Shown here: one piece after another, positions 5,734 through 9,473 of the stretch
Numbering within the stretch: position 1 is the stretch's first letter
Layout of the letters: each line of letters opens with the position of its first letter
NCBI GenBank assembly: GCA_023301545.1
Contig: JALZUI010000087.1
Coordinates: 1-9,473, forward strand
From: Akkermansiaceae bacterium
Lineage (GTDB): Bacteria > Verrucomicrobiota > Verrucomicrobiia > Verrucomicrobiales > Akkermansiaceae
Direction: 5' to 3'
DNA: 9,473 nucleotides
Position numbers and translations under genes: made by a program
The notes under the pieces: model-generated
The model's database searches: none
What the model was told of the DNA's origin: nothing
The model's input: the letters and a program-made list of their open reading frames with translations, nothing else

Positions 5734-6462
5734 TTATCCTCCTAGTCCAGCCAGTTGGTAACCGTAAGCGAAGAGCGCGATATCAACGATCATGTGGCTA
5801 ATCCAAGCCCCTGCAAGCGTTTTTTGGCGCTGGTAGAGAACGCTCCAAAACCATCCGCCGACTCCGACCAGAAGGCCAAAAGTAATTCCTAATGCGGGGG
5901 AGAAAAATTGGGTGGTGACAATGATATGGTGGGCTGAAAAGCTGATCGCAGCAAGCAAGTGCGCGACCCAAGAGGGAACGAGCTCACGGAGCTGACCATA
6001 CACGAACCAGCGCCAGTAGTACTCTTCGATAAAGGAGTGAATAACGGAAACAAAGAAGGCAAAAGCGAGGTAGTGATTCAAAACCCCCAGTCCTGTGATT
6101 TTCTCCCTAATAGCGGGGCCTCCGGCTTGGACCTCGTGCCAAATGGGAGTCATGCTGAGGATTAACATTATCCCCGTAATGAGTCCTCCCACCGCTATGC
6201 CTAGAGGTAAGGCACGGAGGTGAACTTTCCAATTTCCTAGTAATTTTGGCGCTATACGGTGGCGCTCCTTAAGGATCCAGCAGAGGGCCAGCAGAGGCCA
6301 AATGATTGTGAAAAACTTAGTACTAGAATAGACGACCTGCCCAATGACCGAGTCGCTATAGATTACGAAATAAAAGATGGAGGCGAGGAGCGGGAGACAC
6401 ATCGCGGGGGCGAGGATGAGCCAGCGTTTGCCAGGGCTGATTTCGGAGGGAGGGTGTGACAT
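5734..6462 (-). CDS. CPBP-family intramembrane metalloprotease
   Basis: Polytopic inner-membrane protein of 242 residues, family of CAAX proteases and bacteriocin-processing enzymes (Rce1-like, Abi domain). All three family motifs are present and intact: E146-E147-x-x-x-R151 (EEYYWR), F175-x-x-H178-H179 (FSAHH) and H223-x-x-x-D227 (HMIVD). The Glu and His residues are those expected to bind the catalytic metal within the membrane. Hydrophobic segments are seen at about 14-35, 50-63, 85-104, 130-145, 164-185, 190-210 and 220-236. In bacteria the substrates of most members are unknown; some process bacteriocin leaders or act in self-immunity, but no peptide gene is visible nearby. The gene diverges from the beta-barrel gene at 6588 and shares its control region. 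The ATG at 6462 is chosen as the first in frame with a promoter-like box 6 bases before it. Confidence 0.9.
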   Translation of the reverse strand: MSHPPSEISPGKRWLILAPAMCLPLLASIFYFVIYSDSVIGQVVYSSTKFFTIIWPLLALCWILKERHRIAPKLLGNWKVHLRALPLGIAVGGLITGIMLILSMTPIWHEVQAGGPAIREKITGLGVLNHYLAFAFFVSVIHSFIEEYYWRWFVYGQLRELVPSWVAHLLAAISFSAHHIIVTTQFFSPALGITFGLLVGVGGWFWSVLYQRQKTLAGAWISHMIVDIALFAYGYQLAGLGG

Positions 6463-6468
6463 GTTTAG

Positions 6469-6498
6469 AAGCTAGCGGTAATGTGGCCATCGGATCAA
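6469..6498 (-). promoter_or_regulatory. Candidate CPBP-gene promoter
   Basis: On the minus strand TTGATC (6498-6493), 18 bases, TAGCTT (6474-6469), then 6 bases to the ATG at 6462. Transcription would begin at or next to the ATG. The -35 lies inside the left arm of the inverted repeat 6493-6501. Confidence 0.35.
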
Positions 6499-6531
6499 AT
6501 CAGTAAATTAAACGGAACTATCGATTTGATC
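6493..6531. promoter_or_regulatory. Inverted repeat, candidate operator for two divergent genes
   Basis: GATCAAATC (6493-6501) and GATTTGATC (6523-6531) are exact reverse complements, with centres 30 bases apart, about three helical turns. The right arm lies within ATCGAT-TTG-ATCGAT (6520-6534), itself two palindromic hexamers. The left arm covers the CPBP -35 candidate and the right arm ends 19 bases before the TTGACA of the beta-barrel gene. This suits a dimeric regulator acting on both promoters; no regulator gene is in the window. Confidence 0.4.
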
Positions 6532-6549
6532 GATGAAGGGGAGAAAAAA

Positions 6550-6577
6550 TTGACAGGCAGAAGATAGATTGTAGTAC
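6550..6577 (+). promoter_or_regulatory. Candidate promoter of the beta-barrel gene
   Basis: Consensus -35 TTGACA (6550-6555), 16 bases, TAGTAC (6572-6577), then 10 bases to the ATG at 6588. The start site would be about 4 bases before the ATG, with no room for a Shine-Dalgarno. Confidence 0.45.
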
Positions 6578-6587
6578 TTAAAGACCG

Positions 6588-7295
6588 ATGAAAGTATATA
6601 CTCTAATTATCGTAGGAATCTGTAGCGCGCTCTTAGCACAGGCGCAAAATACGGGTGGGGTTTTTGGTCCAGTAGTGAATGAAGGCGACGCCGCACTGCA
6701 ATATCGTGGGGCCTACGATCCTGAATCCGGTGGCCTGGCGCAACGTATTCACTATCAAGAGGCTCTCAATACAGATTTCATGCTCCGCGGAGTGTTAGGG
6801 ACACGTAAAACGGATGATGCCGATTTCGATTTTGATTTTTTTCAAGCAGAGCTGTTCTGGGAGTTTTCTAAAGATGATAGTTCTCCATACCGTCACGGAA
6901 TTCGCTTTGATCTCGCCCTTCGTAATGAGGATCGCCCGCATTCTTTCGGAGTGAATTGGATGCACCAGTATCGCTTGGATAAAAACTGGTCTGCGCGGGC
7001 GCTACTCCTTACGAGTGTTGATTTTGGGGATCGTGCACGTGATGGAATAGGGGTGCAGACGCGCGCGAGCATTTTCCGTAAATTGAATAGCGAGTTCAGT
7101 GCGGGACTAGAGCTCTACAGCAATTACGGACGGACCGATAACTTCAATGACTTCAACGATCAATCGCAGCAGATTGGTCCAGTGTTAACCTATAACCCTA
7201 ATAGGGACTTTCAAATCTTCGCTGGGGTGCTCTATGGGCTGACCGATGTAAATCAAGACCCTCAATTCCGCCTCTGGTTGACGCAAAATTTCTAG
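6588..7295 (+). CDS. Outer-membrane beta-barrel protein
   Basis: The protein has 235 residues. A signal peptide covers residues 1-19 (MKVYTLIIVGICSALLAQA, cut before Gln20). The mature part shows alternating polar/hydrophobic strands with aromatic ends (HYQEALNTDFMLRGVLGT, FDFDFFQAELFWEF, HGIRFDLALRN, HSFGVNWMHQYRL, SARALLLTSVDFG, FQIFAGVLYGL) and ends RLWLTQNF, with the terminal Phe typical of BAM-assembled outer-membrane barrels. The strand count suggests a barrel of about 10-12 strands. The overall look (mature start with GP, 'GVQTRASIFRKLN', 'SAGLELYSNYG', 'IGPVLTYNPN') resembles the group annotated as transporter/phenol-degradation MetA-like barrels, but no substrate can be assigned. It is divergent from the CPBP gene and 56 bases upstream of menE, which has its own promoter candidate. 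Confidence 0.8.
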   Translation: MKVYTLIIVGICSALLAQAQNTGGVFGPVVNEGDAALQYRGAYDPESGGLAQRIHYQEALNTDFMLRGVLGTRKTDDADFDFDFFQAELFWEFSKDDSSPYRHGIRFDLALRNEDRPHSFGVNWMHQYRLDKNWSARALLLTSVDFGDRARDGIGVQTRASIFRKLNSEFSAGLELYSNYGRTDNFNDFNDQSQQIGPVLTYNPNRDFQIFAGVLYGLTDVNQDPQFRLWLTQNF

Positions 7296-7310
7296 AGAAT
7301 ACAAAGGATA

Positions 7311-7339
7311 TCGACAGGGAATAGTCTCTGCGGTACCTT
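7311..7339 (+). promoter_or_regulatory. Candidate menE promoter, near-leaderless
   Basis: TCGACA (7311-7316), 17 bases, TACCTT (7334-7339), then 12 bases to the ATG at 7352. Same -35 hexamer and same -10-to-ATG distance as the mqo candidate. No terminator is visible after the beta-barrel gene, so readthrough is also possible. Confidence 0.4.
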
Positions 7340-7351
7340 GGCCCGAATGCG

Positions 7352-8416
7352 ATGACAGATTTCACTGACCTCCTCTCCAAGAGTTTCTGGGAATCCTCAG
7401 AAGTGAGCGCTTTGGCCGGTCGTGGGATTCCGCAGTATGAGGGCGATTTGAGCGAGCTTCCAAGCGGGGCTGTTCTTTTTGGCTCATCGGGTTCAAGCGG
7501 AGTGGTAAAATGGGTCGTGCATACACGCAAGAGCTTGCTGGCGTCTGCTCAAGCGGTAAATGCGCACTTGGCGGTTACCGCTAAGGATGTTTTCGGGTTG
7601 GCGCTTCCCTACTACCATGTTGGAGGGTTCGGGGTGCTGGCCCGGGCCTATGCGGCGGCGGCTACTTGTGTGTTTTATGAAGGGAAATGGTCGGCGCGGC
7701 GCATGACTCAGTTTTTAGAAAGAGAAGCAGTGACAATAACCTCGCTGGTTCCAACGCAAGTTTACGACTTAGTCGATGCTGAGCTGAGAGCTCCTGCGAG
7801 CCTCCGTGTAGTGGTAGTTGGAGGCGGAGCGCTGAATATTGAAGCGGGGAAACGGGCGCGCGAGCTAGGCTGGCCAGTATTACAGAGTTATGGAATGAGC
7901 GAGGCGGCCTCGCAAGTAGCGACGGACAGTTTAGTAGCCTTGACCCAACCCTACCAAGCAGAGCGTTTGCCAATTTTACCACTGTGGCAAGTCGCGCAGG
8001 ATAAAGAACAGCGTTTAGTGCTAAAGGGCGAGGCGCTATGTGCTGGGATTCTATACCCCGACCGCTACGAGCCCCATCAATCATTCGTGACCGAAGATGT
8101 GGTTGCGTTGGAGGATGGCTATTTACGTTTTATTGGCCGGAAAGATCGAACGGTGAAGGTGAAGGGTGAGCTCGTGAACTTAGACGCGATCGAGGCGCAA
8201 TTATCTCAAGCCTTAATGGCTCCCGTTCTCATTATGGCTCAGGTGCATGAGCGCGAGGGAATGAGCTTGTCGGCTTTTGGACTAATTCCCGTCGAGCTTG
8301 AGGAGTTGAACAAATTATTACCCCCGTATTTGGAACTAACAAAGTACACCCAGCTAGAGGCCTTCCCCAAAAGCGCATTGGGGAAAATCGATCGTCGTGC
8401 TCTGAGCCGCTTTTAG
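7352..8416 (+). CDS. menE: Short o-succinylbenzoate--CoA ligase-like acyl-CoA ligase (MenE)
   Basis: ANL-superfamily adenylating enzyme that in menaquinone synthesis turns o-succinylbenzoate into its CoA thioester using ATP. Motifs in order: P-loop GSSGSSGVVK (44-53), PYYHVGG (86-92, typical of MenE), VVVGGGAL (154-161), QSYGMSE (178-184, the A5 acyl-adenylate motif), the ribose-binding Asp in FVTED (249), hinge GRKDR (262-266) with KVKGE (269-273), and the C-terminal PKSALGKIDRR (339-349) with catalytic Lys345. At 354 residues it is about 100 shorter than E. coli MenE (451): the P-loop comes at residue 44, so most of the N-terminal subdomain is absent. This is not a wrong start, since a TAG in frame at 7322-7324 blocks extension. 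Compact MenE-like ligases are known in other phyla, so it is probably functional. GC is high (38 of 60 at 7621-7680). The menaquinone role is inferred from motif similarity; no other men gene is in the window. Confidence 0.85.
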   Translation: MTDFTDLLSKSFWESSEVSALAGRGIPQYEGDLSELPSGAVLFGSSGSSGVVKWVVHTRKSLLASAQAVNAHLAVTAKDVFGLALPYYHVGGFGVLARAYAAAATCVFYEGKWSARRMTQFLEREAVTITSLVPTQVYDLVDAELRAPASLRVVVVGGGALNIEAGKRARELGWPVLQSYGMSEAASQVATDSLVALTQPYQAERLPILPLWQVAQDKEQRLVLKGEALCAGILYPDRYEPHQSFVTEDVVALEDGYLRFIGRKDRTVKVKGELVNLDAIEAQLSQALMAPVLIMAQVHEREGMSLSAFGLIPVELEELNKLLPPYLELTKYTQLEAFPKSALGKIDRRALSRF

Positions 8417-8451
8417 TTCTATCTTTAAGATGTCCTAAAGGGTAATTGACA

Positions 8452-8474
8452 TAGCGGCTCTCGACAGAGGGCTA
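8452..8474. terminator. Imperfect stem-loop after menE
   Basis: TAGC (8452-8455) pairs with GCTA (8471-8474), and CTCT (8458-8461) with AGAG (8466-8469) around loop CGAC; GG and G form a small internal loop. It starts 36 bases after the menE stop. No T-run follows on the plus strand. A consensus TTGACA (8446-8451) overlaps its left edge but has no -10 at a normal distance. Confidence 0.3.
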
Positions 8475-8610
8475 GAATTCCCAAAAATACGCAAAATAGT
8501 TAGGTGAATAATGAATTTAAATTCCTATTTTTGTTAGAAATTCAAAAAAGTCACATTTTTTCACTTTAAAGCATTGCTTTTCCTATTTTCCTCCGCATTC
8601 TGGGAAACTC
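8475..8610 (+). promoter_or_regulatory. AT-rich leader of the Gre-like gene with a 12-bp palindrome
   Basis: The spacer between menE and the Gre-like gene is AT-rich with many A and T runs. GAATTTAAATTC (8513-8524) is a perfect palindrome, with related GAATTC at 8475-8480 and GAAATTC further on. A weak promoter pair, TTGCTT (8574-8579), 16 bases, CATTCT (8596-8601), lies 9 bases before the ATG at 8611. TAGAAT (8473-8478) is a second -10 candidate. I see no small gene here. Confidence 0.3.
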
Positions 8611-9473
8611 ATGCACGAAGACGTCGAAAAGTTAGTAAATGCAGGGAGAATCTCTGAAGCGGTGGGTCAAAAACTCACCACCCTTGCGCCAGAAAATTAC
8701 GTTCTCCACGGGAGTTGGGGCGCTGGTAAGGTTTCTTCATGGGATCTCTTCGGTGGTAAGGTCACTATTGATTTTGAAAAGTCGAAAGACCAATCAATGG
8801 GGCTTAAGCTCGCTCTCCAAAAACTAGAACCTCTTGTTGAAGGAGATTTGCGTATTCAGCGCTTAGATGACCTTCCTGGTCTGCAGGCAATCGCTAAGGA
8901 CGATCCAGGTGAAATCATCGTGCGTCTTCTTGAGGTCAGCGGCGGTCGCCTTTCTCCTGATCAGATTGAAGACGAACTTTCCGGCACGCTTATCGAATCT
9001 GACGTGTACAAGAAGTGGTGGGATAAGGCTAAGAAGTCTCTCCGTGAAACGAAGCGCGCTAATGTTCCTACTAAGCGTACTGAGTATCTCACCCTTCGTG
9101 ACCAAAACGAAAGCCCATTAGAATCTCTCGTTAAAGAATTTGAAGAGACCAAGAATCTCAAAATTAAGATCAAAAAGCTGGACGCGATTAAGTCTGAGGA
9201 AGAAGCTCTGAAAGCGGACGTCTCCTTCATCGAACGAATTGCAACGCAAGTAGAGCTCGTGGCTCGTAAGTCACTAAAACTCCATGGAGGTCAGACTCTG
9301 GAGCTCCTTTGTATGCGTGATGAGCTTATCGATCTGGTAGAAGACTACAAATTACCGGAAGAAGGATTTAATATCGAATCCGCGCTTCAAGAATTCTCGG
9401 GCGAACTTGCTGCTGCTACTTCGCCGCTTGCTTCAGTTCGTCAGCGTCGTATCTACGAGGCCTTTCCTGCCGC
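8611..9473 (+). CDS. N-terminal part of a large Gre-type transcription elongation factor (3' end outside the window)
   Basis: The frame is open from the ATG at 8611 to the window edge (287 full codons), starting MHEDVEKLVNAGRIS. Residues about 31-66 contain HGSWGAGKV, a VTIDFE strand and LALQKLEPL: a small beta domain like that at the front of the long GreA proteins of Chlamydiae and relatives, where an N-terminal extension of several hundred residues precedes the GreA coiled coil and C-terminal domain. After it come helical, Lys/Glu-rich segments (VYKKWWDKAKKSLRETKR, then a charged stretch around LKIKIKKLDAIKSEEEALK). KKWW followed by Ala/Lys and 'T.R.EYLTLRD' fits the same group. The Gre domains themselves would lie beyond the window, so the assignment rests on the N-terminal region and memory of the family. 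Expected role: rescue of backtracked RNA polymerase by transcript cleavage. Start context has only a weak GGGA. Confidence 0.65.
   Translation, partial: MHEDVEKLVNAGRISEAVGQKLTTLAPENYVLHGSWGAGKVSSWDLFGGKVTIDFEKSKDQSMGLKLALQKLEPLVEGDLRIQRLDDLPGLQAIAKDDPGEIIVRLLEVSGGRLSPDQIEDELSGTLIESDVYKKWWDKAKKSLRETKRANVPTKRTEYLTLRDQNESPLESLVKEFEETKNLKIKIKKLDAIKSEEEALKADVSFIERIATQVELVARKSLKLHGGQTLELLCMRDELIDLVEDYKLPEEGFNIESALQEFSGELAAATSPLASVRQRRIYEAFPA

Noticed and set aside
5734..6462. CPBP protease as part of a bacteriocin or immunity cluster
   Set aside because: No leader peptide with a double-Gly motif, ABC exporter or radical-SAM/modification gene is present nearby; neighbours are general envelope proteins.
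7198..7530. 110-codon minus-strand frame across the beta-barrel/menE junction
   Set aside because: Covers the ends of two well supported plus-strand genes, with no domain of its own.
7662..8084. 140-codon minus-strand frame opposite menE
   Set aside because: It overlaps essential MenE motifs on the other strand; the Arg/Leu/Ser-rich product is typical of antisense frames in GC-rich genes.
8446..8478. TTGACA (8446) with TAGAAT (8473) as a promoter
   Set aside because: The spacing is 21 bases, too long for a normal sigma-70-type promoter, and it overlaps the stem-loop after menE.
8867..9230. Frames of 80-89 codons on both strands at the right edge
   Set aside because: All lie inside the Gre-like frame that starts at 8611 and runs off the window; that frame has coherent protein features and these do not.
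1..9473. CRISPR array, tRNA/rRNA, insertion sequence, phage or toxin-antitoxin system
   Set aside because: No regularly spaced repeats, no tRNA-like folds or rRNA stretches noticed, no transposase or integrase motifs, and no terminal repeats around the low-GC pair that I could find by eye.

Overview
The window most likely comes from a bacterium of the Verrucomicrobiota (PVC group). Four things point there. (1) A secreted protein at the left edge ends with the D-x-D-x-D-x-D-G / 'NGLEY' segment and a final beta-rich domain common in verrucomicrobial surface proteins. (2) A protein at 3964-4665 carries an SHD1 domain, which is frequent in planctomycetes and verrucomicrobia. (3) The right edge holds the start of what looks like the large, N-terminally extended Gre-type elongation factor known from Chlamydiae and relatives. 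(4) Shine-Dalgarno sequences are almost absent. This placement is inference from protein families; no rRNA is present to confirm it.

Layout, left to right: 3' end of a secreted surface protein (+, 1-1026); mqo, malate:quinone oxidoreductase (-, 1174-2658); a low-GC pair on the plus strand made of an unrecognised 363-residue protein (2845-3936) and an SHD1-domain secreted protein (3964-4665), closed by a strong hairpin; a minus-strand run of a CPBP-type membrane protease (6462-5734), an RlpA-like secreted double-psi beta-barrel protein (5658-5257) and a small lipoprotein (5247-4804); then, on the plus strand, an outer-membrane beta-barrel protein (6588-7295), a short MenE-type acyl-CoA ligase (7352-8416) and the 5' part of the Gre-like gene (8611 to the edge).

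Functionally, mqo and menE meet at the quinone pool: MenE is a step of menaquinone synthesis, and Mqo passes electrons from malate to quinone. They are not adjacent, so this is a shared process and not an operon. The RlpA-like protein, lipoprotein, CPBP protease and beta-barrel protein are all envelope proteins; only rlpA-like plus lipoprotein (9-base gap) look co-transcribed. The divergent CPBP and beta-barrel genes share a 125-base control region with a 9-base inverted repeat.

I saw no tRNA, rRNA, CRISPR array, insertion sequence or prophage. No gene-free stretch exceeds 300 bases; the longest is 8417-8610. The features most worth a second look are the repeated placement of promoter-like boxes only 6-12 bases ahead of start codons (possible leaderless transcription), the low-GC orphan pair, the inverted-repeat operator candidate, and the altered catalytic positions of the RlpA-like protein.
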